The notes: a model not told the origin generated them from the sequence alone. DNA of 64,000 bases from Actinomycetospora straminea (GCF_028737255.1 NZ_JAQZAN010000013.1:1-64000); one strand, 5' to 3'; counted from the stretch's first letter, positions 8,512 through 17,756 are shown. A program made the numbers and translations.

Positions 8512-9704
8512 GCTGGGTCGACGTCGTCGTCGTGCTGCTCGCGATCGCCGCGGGCATCTCGGGCTGGCGCCACGGGCTCGCCGTCGCCGCCCTGAGCTTC
8601 CTCGGCGTGCTCGGCGGGGCCCTGCTCGGGCTGAAGATCGCGCCCGCGCTGGTGGACACGTTCGAGGGCACGACCGCGCGGATCGTCGTCAGCGTCGTGC
8701 TCGTGGTCGCGCTCGTCGCGATCGGCGAGACCCTCGGGGTCTACCTGGGACGGGCGGTGCGCGACCGCATGCGCCTGCCCGCCGTGCGCACCGTCGACTC
8801 GGCGTTCGGGTCGGTGCTCCAGGCGATCACCGCGCTGATCGTCGCCTGGCTCATCGCGCTGCCGCTCGCGGGCTCGTCGGAGACGGCGCTGGCGTCCTCG
8901 CTGCGCGACTCGCAGGTGCTCGCGGGCGTCGACGCCGTCATGCCGACCCCGCTGCGCCAGCTGCCCAACGAGCTGCGCGCCCTGTTCGACGCCTCGGGCT
9001 TCCCGGACGTGCTCAGCCCCTTCTCCTCGACCCCGATCGCCGACGTCCCGCCGCCGGAGGCCGCGCTCGTCGAGGACCCGGTGGTCCAGCAGGCGCGGGC
9101 CAGCGTGCTCAAGGTCCGCGGGCGGGCCCCGTCGTGCCAGCGCGCGCTCGAGGGCACCGGCTTCGTCGTCGGGCAGGGCCGCGTGATGACCAACGCGCAC
9201 GTCGTGGCGGGCACCGACGAGGTGTCGGTGGAGGTCCCGACGTCCGACGGCGACTCGCGCACCCGCTCGGCGCGGGTCGTCTACTACGACGACGAGGTCG
9301 ACGTCGCCGTGCTCGCCGTGCCCGGGCTCGAGGCGCGGCCGCTGGACTTCGACTTCCGCGGCGCCGAGACCGGCGACAACGCCGTGGCCCTCGGCTACCC
9401 GCTGGACGGGCCGTTCTCGTCGTCGCCGGCGAAGGTGCGCCAGCGCATCCAGCTGCGCGGGCCGAACATCTACGAGAGCGAGACCGTCACCCGCGACGTC
9501 TACACGATCCGCGGGCAGGTGCGGTCGGGGAACTCGGGCGGTCCGCTGGTCGACCCGAACGGCAACGTCATCGGCGTGGTCTTCGGCGCGGCCGTGGACC
9601 AGGGCGACACCGGCTTCGTCCTCACCGCCGACCAGGTCCGCCCCGCCCTCGAGGCCTCCCCGGGCGCCACCGGCCGCGTCAGCACCGGCTCCTGCGCCGC
9701 CTAG
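8508..9704 (+). CDS. marP: Membrane-anchored acid-resistance serine protease MarP
   Basis: 398 residues, nearly identical in length to M. tuberculosis MarP (Rv3671c). Four N-terminal transmembrane segments of colicin-V-production-protein (CvpA) type occupy the first 130 residues or so; the trypsin-like domain follows. Catalytic residues are His near 230 (TNAHVV), Asp near 264 (DEVDVAVL) and Ser near 343 (GNSGGP). Cys in SCQRAL and the last Cys could form the known regulatory disulfide. It cleaves periplasmic targets and supports pH homeostasis in mycobacteria. Last gene of the nth operon. Confidence 0.93.
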   Translation: MSWVDVVVVLLAIAAGISGWRHGLAVAALSFLGVLGGALLGLKIAPALVDTFEGTTARIVVSVVLVVALVAIGETLGVYLGRAVRDRMRLPAVRTVDSAFGSVLQAITALIVAWLIALPLAGSSETALASSLRDSQVLAGVDAVMPTPLRQLPNELRALFDASGFPDVLSPFSSTPIADVPPPEAALVEDPVVQQARASVLKVRGRAPSCQRALEGTGFVVGQGRVMTNAHVVAGTDEVSVEVPTSDGDSRTRSARVVYYDDEVDVAVLAVPGLEARPLDFDFRGAETGDNAVALGYPLDGPFSSSPAKVRQRIQLRGPNIYESETVTRDVYTIRGQVRSGNSGGPLVDPNGNVIGVVFGAAVDQGDTGFVLTADQVRPALEASPGATGRVSTGSCAA

Positions 9705-9739
9705 CTGCTGCTCCTGCTCTTCCTCCCGGGCGGCTGTGT

Positions 9740-9762
9740 GTCAGCGTGGCGTCCACGCTGAC
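9740..9762. terminator. Bidirectional hairpin terminator between marP and ephE-like gene
   Basis: Perfect 10-bp stem GTCAGCGTGG / CCACGCTGAC with a 3-base loop, lying between two convergent genes. No U-tract, as usual in high-GC actinobacteria. Confidence 0.7.
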
Positions 9763-9788
9763 TCTCAACGTCAGGAAAGCCCCCACGA

Positions 9789-10718
9789 TCACCCGTCGTC
9801 GAGGAAGTCCAGCAACGCGTCGGTGACGTGCTGCGGCGCCTCCTGGTGCGGGAAGTGCCCGACGCCGTCGAGGCCCCGGTACCGGAATCCCGCGTCGCAC
9901 CACCGCGCCGAGGCCCGCGCCACGCGCTCGGGCACCCACGGGTCGTCGACGCCGTGGATCTGCAGCACCGGCACCGTCACCCGGCGCCCCATCGCGGCGG
10001 CGTAGCGCGCGCCGTCGGGCCGGAACTGCGAGCGCACGCTCCAGCGGAACCCCTCGACCGCCGTGTGCGCCACGCGCGGCAGGAGCATCGCGGCGCGGTG
10101 GTGGTCGGCGACCTCGGCGAACTCCGGCGCCACGACCCACCCGGGCCCCGAGCCGGCGCGCAGCAGCTCCTCCACCCACGCCCCGCCGTCGCGCCGGATG
10201 CGCCGCTCGGGCAGCCGCGGCACCTGCACCGACAGCAGCGTCCGCACCGCGGGCGCCCAGGGCCGGCGACGGGCCGCGGCGCGCACCGCGAGCGGGTGCG
10301 GCGCGGCCAGCACCGCGAGCCGCGCGACGACGCCGGGCCGCAGCGTCGCCAGCGTCCAGGCGACCGCCCCGCCCCAGCCCGCGCCCACGACCGTCGCCTC
10401 CCGCGCCCCCAGCGAGCGCACGAGGCCCGCGGCGTCGCCGGCGAGGGTCCAGAGGTCGTAGCCGCGGGGCGGCCGGTCGGAGTCGCCGTAGCCGCGCAGG
10501 TCGGCGGCCACGACCCGGTGGCCGGCGGCGGCGAGCGCGGGCAGCTGGTGGCGCCAGGCCCACCAGGAGCCCGGGAAGCCGTGCAGCAGCAGCGTCAGCG
10601 GCCCGGACTCCGGACCGGCCTCGGCGACGTGCAGCTGCACGCCGTTGGCCGAGACGGTCCGGTGGGTCCAGGGGCCGGGGATGTCGACGGGGGACCCGGA
10701 GGTCGGGACGGTGCTCAG
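9789..10718 (-). CDS. Epoxide-hydrolase-like alpha/beta hydrolase (EphE-like)
   Basis: 309 residues. HGFPGSWWAWRHQL carries the HGxP oxyanion motif, GAGWGGAVAW contains the nucleophile position (Gly-Trp-Gly where epoxide hydrolases have G-x-D-W-G, so the usual Asp is not obvious), and HGVDDPWVP and GVGHFPHQEAP hold the other triad positions. No ATG, GTG or TTG fits the N terminus: the best start is CTG at 10718, overlapping the TGA of the upstream gene (CTGA). The next in-frame GTG would remove the first strand. Position matches M. tuberculosis ephE (Rv3670). Because the nucleophile looks altered, activity is uncertain. Confidence 0.75.
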   Translation of the reverse strand: MSTVPTSGSPVDIPGPWTHRTVSANGVQLHVAEAGPESGPLTLLLHGFPGSWWAWRHQLPALAAAGHRVVAADLRGYGDSDRPPRGYDLWTLAGDAAGLVRSLGAREATVVGAGWGGAVAWTLATLRPGVVARLAVLAAPHPLAVRAAARRRPWAPAVRTLLSVQVPRLPERRIRRDGGAWVEELLRAGSGPGWVVAPEFAEVADHHRAAMLLPRVAHTAVEGFRWSVRSQFRPDGARYAAAMGRRVTVPVLQIHGVDDPWVPERVARASARWCDAGFRYRGLDGVGHFPHQEAPQHVTDALLDFLDDG

Positions 10719-11194
10719 GCGGCGTCCGAGCGCCCGCGGCTGAAGACCGCGACCGACTCCTTCGCGGACTCGATCGTGCGCTCGGGCGCCCGGATCTTGC
10801 GGACCTTGAGGTAGCCGAGCAGGCCCATGAGGCCCGCGAAGATGATCATCAGGCCGAAGGTGACGGCGTAGCCCGCCCACTGCTGGCTCGGCCAGATGAG
10901 GTTGAAGGCCTCGGACACCGCGATGAAGAGGAAGAACAGGCTGAACAGCGCGACGACGCCGGCGACGACGAAGAAGACGCTGCCCTGCACGCCCTTCTTC
11001 ACCTCGGCGGTGATCTCGGTCTTGGCGAGCTCGACCTCGGCCCGGACGAGGGTCGAGACGTGCGTGGTGACTTCCTTGACCAGCGAGCCGACGGAGGCGT
11101 CGCCCTCCTGGCGCACGGGCTCGGCGTTGAGGGGGATCGACGGCACGACCGGCGGGTTGGACGGGCCGCTGGCCGGCTGCTCGGGGCGGGTCAC
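10715..11194 (-). CDS. Phage-holin-superfamily membrane protein (Rv3669-like)
   Basis: 159 residues. An N-terminal soluble Pro-rich tail leads to an amphipathic helix (SLVKEVTTHVSTLVRAEVELAK) and two transmembrane segments (FFVVAGVVALFSLFFLFIAV and YAVTFGLMIIFAGLMGLLGYL), the layout of the actinobacterial holin_3_6-type family. GTG at 11194 is preceded by CAGGAG. Despite the family name it is a chromosomal membrane protein next to marP/ephE in this lineage, not evidence of a prophage. Its stop overlaps the hydrolase start. Confidence 0.82.
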   Translation of the reverse strand: MTRPEQPASGPSNPPVVPSIPLNAEPVRQEGDASVGSLVKEVTTHVSTLVRAEVELAKTEITAEVKKGVQGSVFFVVAGVVALFSLFFLFIAVSEAFNLIWPSQQWAGYAVTFGLMIIFAGLMGLLGYLKVRKIRAPERTIESAKESVAVFSRGRSDAA

Positions 11195-11373
11195 GGGCGC
11201 TCCTGGCGGTGTTCGGTCGCTCGAGGACGGGTCGGCGAGCGGGTGCTGAGGTCGGTCATCGTGCCACGTCACCGGCGGTTCCCCGCGCCGACGGCACGGC
11301 GGGCGCTGATCACGGTCGGCCTCGGTCTTCCCCCCGACGCCGCGGCGTACTCCGCGACTTCCCCCGAACGGGG

Positions 11374-11775
<402 letters not shown>

Positions 11776-11791
11776 CCGCAGGATGCCCGCT

Positions 11792-12460
11792 CTAGCTGCG
11801 CGGACCCACCGGGAGCACGGTGCGGCCCCACGTGGCGTTGGTGACCACGGCGGCCGAGGCGTACCAGGCGATCAGCGCGGACAGCAGGCCCACGAAGCCG
11901 CCGACGGTGGCGATGGCGTCGACACCGGTGAGGTCACCGATCGAGAGCAGCGCGAAGGTGAGGAACAGGGTGGCGAACACGCCGACGAGCGCGCCGGTGG
12001 TGCGCAGCGACGCGATGAGCATGTAGAGCGTGAAGATGGCCCAGCCCACGAGGAAGAGCCCGGTGGCCGTGGTGATCCCGGCCTCCGGGACACCCGAGGC
12101 CTGCAGCTCCGGCTCGATGAACTGCACGTACGCGGCGAAGGCGAGCCAGAACGCGCCGTAGGAGCAGAACGCCGTGGCGCCGAAGGTGTTGGCCTTGCGG
12201 AACTCCCACAGCCCGGCGACGAACTGCGCGATACCGCCGTAGAACAGGGCCAGCGGCAGGACGGCGGGCTCCAGGGACTCGGGGGCCAGACCGGCGTTGA
12301 ACAGGCTGAGCACGAAGGTCGTGAGCGCGAACGCCGCGAGCCCCAGGGGCCCCGGGTCGGCGATGCTCGCGGTCGGGTCGGCGGGGGCCTGCTGGGGGGC
12401 CTGGTCCCGCGTCGGTGTCCGGTTGGCGCGCTCCTCGCGCAGCTCGGCCGTGCTCGACAT
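11792..12460 (-). CDS. satP: GPR1/FUN34/YaaH (SatP) acetate/succinate transporter
   Basis: 222 residues with six transmembrane segments. The family signature NPAPLGL appears as DPGPLGL near residue 36, and the second signature FCSYGAFWLAFA is intact. These hexameric channels or symporters move acetate and related monocarboxylates. The N-terminal 33 residues are a polar tail. Divergent from the Fic-like gene across a 186-base intergenic stretch in which I see no other gene. Confidence 0.88.
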   Translation of the reverse strand: MSSTAELREERANRTPTRDQAPQQAPADPTASIADPGPLGLAAFALTTFVLSLFNAGLAPESLEPAVLPLALFYGGIAQFVAGLWEFRKANTFGATAFCSYGAFWLAFAAYVQFIEPELQASGVPEAGITTATGLFLVGWAIFTLYMLIASLRTTGALVGVFATLFLTFALLSIGDLTGVDAIATVGGFVGLLSALIAWYASAAVVTNATWGRTVLPVGPRS

Positions 12461-12646
12461 GCTGGCTCCTCTCTCGACCCCACGCTGCTGTGGTGGCGAT
12501 CACGTCGAGATCGGGACTGCCCGCGCGCCGGGTCGCGCTACTCATGTCCTCTTCACGAAACCGATACAGGTCCGTTCGGCGGTATGCGGTAGGGCCGAGC
12601 GGGCCTGTGACGCGGGCCGTGGCCGCCCGCCTGCGAGCATGCCGCC

Positions 12647-13384
12647 GTGGCCGACCCGCTGGAGCCCCTGACCCGCCTGCCCGGCGTCGCGCAGGACGCC
12701 GACGCCGTCCGCGAGGCGCTGACGCGGGTGCACAACCACCGCCAGAACCGCCGCGGCTGGCCGGCCACGGCGGCCGAGGCGTCGGTCCGCGCGGCGCGGG
12801 CGTCGGCGAGCCTCGACGGCGGCTCGGCCGAGCTGCCCGCCGACGGGCCCGTCACCGACCCGGTGCTCGCCGGCTCGCTGCGCGTCGCCGAGGCGCTCGG
12901 CGGGCTGCTGGCGGCCTGGCGCTCGGCGCCGCGCCAGGCGCTCGCCCGCCTGCACGTCCTCGCCGCCGCCGACCTGCCCGGGGTCACCGACGACGACCTC
13001 GGCCGCCCCCGCCGTGACGCCGGTGTCGGCGAACGTCTCGACGCCTTCGCCGGGCTGGTGACGGGCGGGACGTCGGTGCCCGCGCCCGTCCTCGTGGCCG
13101 TCGTGCACGGCGAGCTGCTCGCGCTCGCGCCCTTCCCGACCGCGACCGGCGTCGTCGCCCGCGCCGCCGCCCGGCTCACCGCCGTCGCCACGGGCTTCGA
13201 CCCGAAGGGCCTCGCCGTGCCCGAGGTCGGCCACTACCGCGCCGCCGACGAGTACCGCGAGGCCGCCGCGGCCTTCGCGACCGGTGAGCCCGCGGGCCTC
13301 GCGCGCTGGTTCGCGCACTGCGCGTCCGCCTGGCAGGTCGGCGCGCGCGAAGGGCTGGGCATCGCGGAGGCGGCCAGCGCGTAG
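12647..13384 (+). CDS. Fic-like protein with degenerate active site
   Basis: 245 residues. The arrangement is that of Fic/DOC adenylyltransferases: a segment ARASASLDGG resembles the inhibitory-helix S-x-x-x-E-G region, and ALAPFPTATGVVARAAARL sits where the catalytic H-P-F-x-D-G-N-G-R-x-x-R should be. The PF and final Arg remain but the His and the D-G-N are gone, so AMP transfer is unlikely. Such proteins are often annotated 'oxidoreductase' in actinobacteria and sit next to ssd/tad genes. GTG start. I infer the Fic relation from pattern; a structure prediction would settle it. Confidence 0.65.
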   Translation: MADPLEPLTRLPGVAQDADAVREALTRVHNHRQNRRGWPATAAEASVRAARASASLDGGSAELPADGPVTDPVLAGSLRVAEALGGLLAAWRSAPRQALARLHVLAAADLPGVTDDDLGRPRRDAGVGERLDAFAGLVTGGTSVPAPVLVAVVHGELLALAPFPTATGVVARAAARLTAVATGFDPKGLAVPEVGHYRAADEYREAAAAFATGEPAGLARWFAHCASAWQVGAREGLGIAEAASA

Positions 13385-13553
13385 GTCCCTCCGGGCGCGG
13401 CTCTGCGGTCTTTCGGAGGTGCCTCCCGGCCATCGTCGTCCGGGGCCGTCCCCACCCCCGCCGGTCATCCCCAGCCCGTCTCCCGACGCTCACGCCCGTG
13501 GCCCGCCGCCCGGCAGCGTCCTCCTCGTCGGTGAGCGAGGAGGGACGCGGGAG

Positions 13554-14675
13554 ATGGCGCGGACGAGCAGGGCGGGCGGGGCCGGGCAGGCGGTCGTCGT
13601 GACCGACGACGAGGAGCTCCTCGACGAGGTCGTGCGGCTCGCGGCCGCGGCCGGGGTGGAGCTCGAACGGGTCCCGGACGCCGCGGGCCTGCGACGACGG
13701 TGGCACAGCGCCGGGCTGGTGCTCGTGGACGAGGACGCCGCGCGGGCGGTCGGGCCGCTGCGCCTCGGGCGTCGCGAGGGCGTGGTGGTGCTGTGCCGCG
13801 GCGAGCCGCCGGGCTCGGTGTGGGAGCGCGCGGTCGGGATCGGCGCCGAGCACGTGGTGTCGCTGCCCGAGGGCGAGGACTGGCTGGTCGGGGCGCTCGC
13901 CGACGCCGGGCCCGCCGCCGCGGGCGCGGGTCCCGGGCGCGTGGTGGCGGTGGTCGGCGGGCGCGGCGGGGCGGGCGCGTCGGTACTCGCCGTGGCGGTC
14001 GCGGCGCAGGCGGTGGAGCGGGCGGGGACGCACGGCACCCGGGTGCTGCTGGTCGACTGCGACCCGCTCGGCGGCGGCCTGGACCTCCTCGCCGGCGCCG
14101 AGGAGCTCGAGGGCTTCCGGTGGAGCGGGCTCGCGCTCGGCGGCGGGGGCGGCGGCCGGGTCGCCGCGGCGTCGCTGCACGAGGCGCTGCCCTCGCCCGA
14201 CGGCGTGCTCACGGTGCTCGCTTGCGACCGGGCGGGCGGCGGGCCCGATCCCGGCGCGGCCCTCGCGGTCGTGGAGGCGGGCCGCCGGGCGGGCGAGGTC
14301 GTGGTCTGCGACCTGCCGCGCCACCCGACCGACACCGCCCTCGCGGTCGCGGACGCCGCCGACCTGCTCGTGGTCGTGGTGCCGGCGGAGGTCCGCGCGG
14401 TCGCGGCGGCGGCGCGGGTGGCCGAGCCGCTGGTCGAGCGCGGGGTCCCGCTGCGGCTGGTGGTCCGCGGGCCGGCGCCGGGCGGGCTCGACGCCGACGA
14501 CGTCGCCCACGCCCTCGGGCTCGAGGTGCTCGCCTCCGTGGCGCCCGAGCCGGGCCTGGCCGCCGCCCTGGACCGGGGCACGGTGCCGGGCCTGCGCGCG
14601 GGGCCGCTGCAGGACGCCGCCGCGGCGGTGCTCGACGCCCTCGAGGCCGTCGCCGACCCGGGGCGGGCGGCGTGA
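13554..14675 (+). CDS. ssd: Septum-site-determining / CpaE-like P-loop protein
   Basis: 373 residues, MinD/CpaE-like. An N-terminal receiver-like half (AVVVTDDEELLDEVVRLAAA) is followed by a P-loop domain. The deviant Walker A reads VVGGRGGAGASVL: the K-G-G-x-G-K-T/S lysines are missing, as in M. tuberculosis Ssd (Rv3660c). DCDPLGGGLD and DLPRHPTD correspond to the switch regions. ATG at 13554 follows a GAGGAGGG Shine-Dalgarno. It heads the tad operon and ends in a GTGA overlap with tadA. Likely role: positioning of the pilus apparatus or inhibition of septation. Confidence 0.87.
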   Translation: MARTSRAGGAGQAVVVTDDEELLDEVVRLAAAAGVELERVPDAAGLRRRWHSAGLVLVDEDAARAVGPLRLGRREGVVVLCRGEPPGSVWERAVGIGAEHVVSLPEGEDWLVGALADAGPAAAGAGPGRVVAVVGGRGGAGASVLAVAVAAQAVERAGTHGTRVLLVDCDPLGGGLDLLAGAEELEGFRWSGLALGGGGGGRVAAASLHEALPSPDGVLTVLACDRAGGGPDPGAALAVVEAGRRAGEVVVCDLPRHPTDTALAVADAADLLVVVVPAEVRAVAAAARVAEPLVERGVPLRLVVRGPAPGGLDADDVAHALGLEVLASVAPEPGLAAALDRGTVPGLRAGPLQDAAAAVLDALEAVADPGRAA

Positions 14676-15964
14676 CCGCCGCGCCGGCCGACCTGGTCGA
14701 GCGGGTCCGCACCCGCCTGGTGAGCACGGGCGGGCAGGCCGGGGCCGGTGAGCTCGCGGCGGCGGTGCGGGCGGAGGCCCGCGGGGTGGTGGGCGACGCG
14801 GACGTGCTGACCGCGGTCCGGGGCCTGCAGCGCGAGCTCGTCGGCGCCGGCCCGCTCGAGGACCTCTTGCGCGAGCCGGGCACCTCGGACGTGCTGGTCA
14901 CCGCGCCGGACGCCGTCTGGGTCGACCGCGGCGCCGGGCTCGAGCGCACCGCGGTGTCGTTCCCGGACGAGGACGCGGTGCGCCGGCTCGCCCAGCGCCT
15001 CGCGAGCGCCGCCGGTCGTCGCCTCGACGACGCGAGTCCCTACGTCGACGCCCGTCTGCCGGGCTCGGGGGTGCGCCTGCACGCGGTGCTCGCGCCGGTC
15101 GCGGCGGACGGGACGTGCGTGTCCCTGCGGGTGCTGCGGCCCGCCCGCCACGACCTCGCGACGCTGGCCGCCACCGGCACGGTCGACGCCGGCGGCGCGG
15201 CGCTGCTGCGCGCGGTGGTCGCGGCGCGGCTGGCGTTCCTCGTGGTCGGTGGCACCGGGTCGGGGAAGACGACGCTGCTCTCGGCGTTGCTCGGCGAGGT
15301 CGCACCGGGCGAGCGGATCGTGTGTGTCGAGGACGCCGAGGAGCTCCGCCCGGTGCACCCGCACGTGGTCCGCATGGTGTCGCGGCCGGCCAACGTCGAG
15401 GGCGCCGGGCAGGTGCTGCTGCGCGACCTCGTGCGCCAGGCGCTGCGGATGCGGCCCGACCGGCTCGTGGTCGGCGAGGTCCGGGGCGGCGAGGTGGTCG
15501 AGCTGCTCGCCGCCCTGAACACCGGCCACGACGGCGGGGCCGGCACGGTGCACGCCAACGCGCCGCGCGAGGTGCCGGCCCGCCTGGAGGCCCTCGCGGC
15601 GCTCGGCGGGCTGGGGCCGGCGGCCCTGCACAGCCAGCTCGCGGCGGCGGTGCAGGTGGTCCTGCAGGTCCGCCGGGGCCGGGACGGCGAGCGCACGCTC
15701 GACGCGGTCGGGGTGCTGCGGCGCCGCGACGGGGCGGGCGAGGTCGTCGTGGTGCCGGCCTGGACCCGCAGCGACGGCTGGGCGGTCGGCCGCGCCGACC
15801 TCGCGGCGATGCTGCGCGAGCGCGGCGTGGCGCCGCCGTGGGAGGACGCGCCCGACCCGCCGGACCCCTCACCGCCGGACCCCGCGCCGCCGGTGCCGGG
15901 ACGCCCGGCCCGTGCGGTGGCCGTGGCGGCCGGCGTGGCCGTGCTGCACCGGGAGCCGGCGTGA
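14672..15964 (+). CDS. tadA: Tad/CpaF-type secretion ATPase
   Basis: 430 residues. Type IV/II secretion ATPase of the TadA/CpaF group: Walker A VVGGTGSGKTTLLSAL (about residue 190-205), Asp box VEDAEEL, Walker B RPDRLVVGEVRGGE and His box TGHDGGAGTVHAN. It should power Flp pilus assembly at the inner face of the membrane. Equivalent to Rv3659c. Its C terminus is a Pro-rich tail that overlaps tadB by GTGA. Confidence 0.94.
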   Translation: MTAAPADLVERVRTRLVSTGGQAGAGELAAAVRAEARGVVGDADVLTAVRGLQRELVGAGPLEDLLREPGTSDVLVTAPDAVWVDRGAGLERTAVSFPDEDAVRRLAQRLASAAGRRLDDASPYVDARLPGSGVRLHAVLAPVAADGTCVSLRVLRPARHDLATLAATGTVDAGGAALLRAVVAARLAFLVVGGTGSGKTTLLSALLGEVAPGERIVCVEDAEELRPVHPHVVRMVSRPANVEGAGQVLLRDLVRQALRMRPDRLVVGEVRGGEVVELLAALNTGHDGGAGTVHANAPREVPARLEALAALGGLGPAALHSQLAAAVQVVLQVRRGRDGERTLDAVGVLRRRDGAGEVVVVPAWTRSDGWAVGRADLAAMLRERGVAPPWEDAPDPPDPSPPDPAPPVPGRPARAVAVAAGVAVLHREPA

Positions 15965-16803
15965 GCGCCGCGCCCGCCACCGAGGTCGGCGTCGGCACCG
16001 CTCCGGTGCTGGGGCTGCTGGCGGCCGCGCTCCTGTGCTGGCCGGCGCCCGTGGCCACGGTGCGGGTGGTCCGCCGGGAGCCGCGGAGCTCCCTGCGCCT
16101 CCCGCCCGTGGCCGTCCTCCGCCGCCGCGGTGTCCTCCTCGCCGCCGCACCGCTGGCCGGGCTGGTGCTCGCGGGACCGGGTGGCGCGCTCGCCGCTCTG
16201 CTGCTCGCCGCCACGCTGCACCGTCACCGCGCGGCCGCCCGCGCCGAGCGCGAGCGGGCCGCCGCGACCGCCGGGCTCGCCGAAGCGCTGGCGTCGTTCG
16301 CCGCGGAGGTCCGCGCCGGCGCGCCCCCGGCCGCAGCGGCCGGCTCGGCGGGGGCCGACGCGCACCCGGTGGCGGCGCGCGTGATGACCCTGCTCGGCGC
16401 GACCGCCCACCTCGGCGGCGACGTTCCCGCGGCCCTCCGGGCGGCGAAGGCACGCGAGTCGCCCGTCGCCGCGCACCTCGAGCGGGTCGCCGGTGCATGG
16501 GCGCTCGCCGACCGGCACGGGATCGCCCTCGCCGGCCCGGCCGGCGCGGTCGCGCACGACCTGCGCAGCCGCGCGCGGATGGCGGGCGGGCTGCGGGCGC
16601 GCCTGGCCGGCCCGCGCGCCACGGCCGCCGTGCTCGCCGGGCTGCCGGTGCTCGGGGTGCTGCTCGGCGAGGGCATCGGTGCGCGCCCGTGGGCGGTGCT
16701 CACCGGCGGGCTCGCCGGCCAGGTGCTGCTCGTCGTCGGGGTCGGGCTCGTGTGCGCCGGGCTCGCGTGGACCGAGCGGATCGTCGCCGGGGTGGCCCGG
16801 TGA
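15961..16803 (+). CDS. tadB: TadB-like membrane platform protein
   Basis: 280 residues with hydrophobic segments at both ends and a central cytoplasmic GspF-like domain (AALRAAKARESPVAAHLERVAGAWALADRHGIAL). It forms the inner-membrane platform with TadC for the pilus ATPase. Overlaps both neighbours by GTGA. Position matches Rv3658c. Confidence 0.86.
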   Translation: MSAAPATEVGVGTAPVLGLLAAALLCWPAPVATVRVVRREPRSSLRLPPVAVLRRRGVLLAAAPLAGLVLAGPGGALAALLLAATLHRHRAAARAERERAAATAGLAEALASFAAEVRAGAPPAAAAGSAGADAHPVAARVMTLLGATAHLGGDVPAALRAAKARESPVAAHLERVAGAWALADRHGIALAGPAGAVAHDLRSRARMAGGLRARLAGPRATAAVLAGLPVLGVLLGEGIGARPWAVLTGGLAGQVLLVVGVGLVCAGLAWTERIVAGVAR

Positions 16804-17519
16804 GCGCCGCCGCGGGCGTCGCGGGTGCCCTGCTGGCGCTCGCCGCGGCGCTGGTCGTCGCACCCGGGCCGGTCACCGCCCGCCATCGGACCGTTCCGCG
16901 CAGCGCCACGCGGGGCCCTGCTCGCGAGGGCCTCGTGCCGGGGCTCGCGCTGGTCGCCGCGGGGCTCGTGGCGGGGGTGATCGGTGCCGGGCTCGCCGCG
17001 CTGCTCGGGGTCGTCGGCGGCGTCGCGGTCGTCGTCCTGCTGCCACGGTGGCGGGCGCGCCGTGCCCGTCCGCGCCCCGACCCGCTCGCGCTGGCCGGCG
17101 CCTGGGACCAGCTCGCCGCCTGCCTGCGGGCCGGGCTGCCGCTCGACCGCGCGGCCCGGGCGGTCGTGCCGGCCCTGCCCGACGCCGCGGGCCAGGCGCT
17201 GGGGCGCGTCGCCGATCTCGTCGCGCTGGGCTCCGACCCGGCCGCCGCCTGGGCGCCGGCCCTCGAGGAGCCCGACACCGTCCGGCTCGCCCGCGCCGCG
17301 CGCCGCTCCTCGCGCAGCGGTGCCGCGGTCGCCGACGTCGTCGAGGCCGTCGCCGCCGACCTGCGCGCCGAGGCGGTCGACGCCGTCGAGGCCCGCGCGG
17401 AGCGGGCGGGCGTGCTCGTCACCGGGCCGCTCGGCCTGTGCTTCCTGCCCGCGTTCCTGGCCCTGGGCATCGTCCCGGTGGTCGTCGGGCTCGCCGGGCC
17501 GCTGCTGGAGCAGCGATGA
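16800..17519 (+). CDS. tadC: TadC-like membrane platform protein
   Basis: 239 residues. Two N-terminal hydrophobic segments, a GspF/TadC cytoplasmic domain (DQLAACLRAGLPLDRAARAV, RRSSRSGAAVADVVEAVAADLR) and C-terminal hydrophobic segments (VTGPLGLCFLPAFLALGIVPVVVGL). Partner of TadB in the Flp pilus machine. Position matches Rv3657c. Confidence 0.86.
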   Translation: MSAAAGVAGALLALAAALVVAPGPVTARHRTVPRSATRGPAREGLVPGLALVAAGLVAGVIGAGLAALLGVVGGVAVVVLLPRWRARRARPRPDPLALAGAWDQLAACLRAGLPLDRAARAVVPALPDAAGQALGRVADLVALGSDPAAAWAPALEEPDTVRLARAARRSSRSGAAVADVVEAVAADLRAEAVDAVEARAERAGVLVTGPLGLCFLPAFLALGIVPVVVGLAGPLLEQR

Positions 17520-17561
17520 GGCCGCACGCCCCGCCGGGGCGTGGGAGGAGAGGGGAATCCC

Positions 17562-17756
17562 ATGAGCACGACCACGTTCCGGGACCGCCTGGCGCACCTG
17601 CGCGACGACGACGCCGGCATGTCCACCGCCGAGTACGCGATCGGCACGATCGCCGCCGCGGCCTTCGGCGCGCTGCTGTACACGGTGGTCACCGGCGACT
17701 CGATCATCGGCGCCCTGACCGCCATCGTGCAGCGGGCGCTGACGAGCACCTTCTGA
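17562..17756 (+). CDS. Flp-pilin-like protein (DUF4244)
   Basis: 64 residues. A positive leader ends with DDDAGMSTAEYAIGTIAAAAFGALLY: the G-M-S-T-A-E-Y sequence is the prepilin processing site followed by the hydrophobic pilin helix with the conserved Glu at +5. ATG at 17562 follows GAGGAGAGGGG. Substrate of the Tad apparatus; matches the Rv3656c position. A prepilin peptidase is not present in this window. Confidence 0.88.
   Translation: MSTTTFRDRLAHLRDDDAGMSTAEYAIGTIAAAAFGALLYTVVTGDSIIGALTAIVQRALTSTF

Noticed and set aside
13490-15631. Long open frame on the minus strand opposite ssd and tadA
   Set aside because: Composition is Arg/Pro/Ala-rich shadow typical of the opposite strand of a high-GC gene; the plus-strand frames carry clear family motifs.
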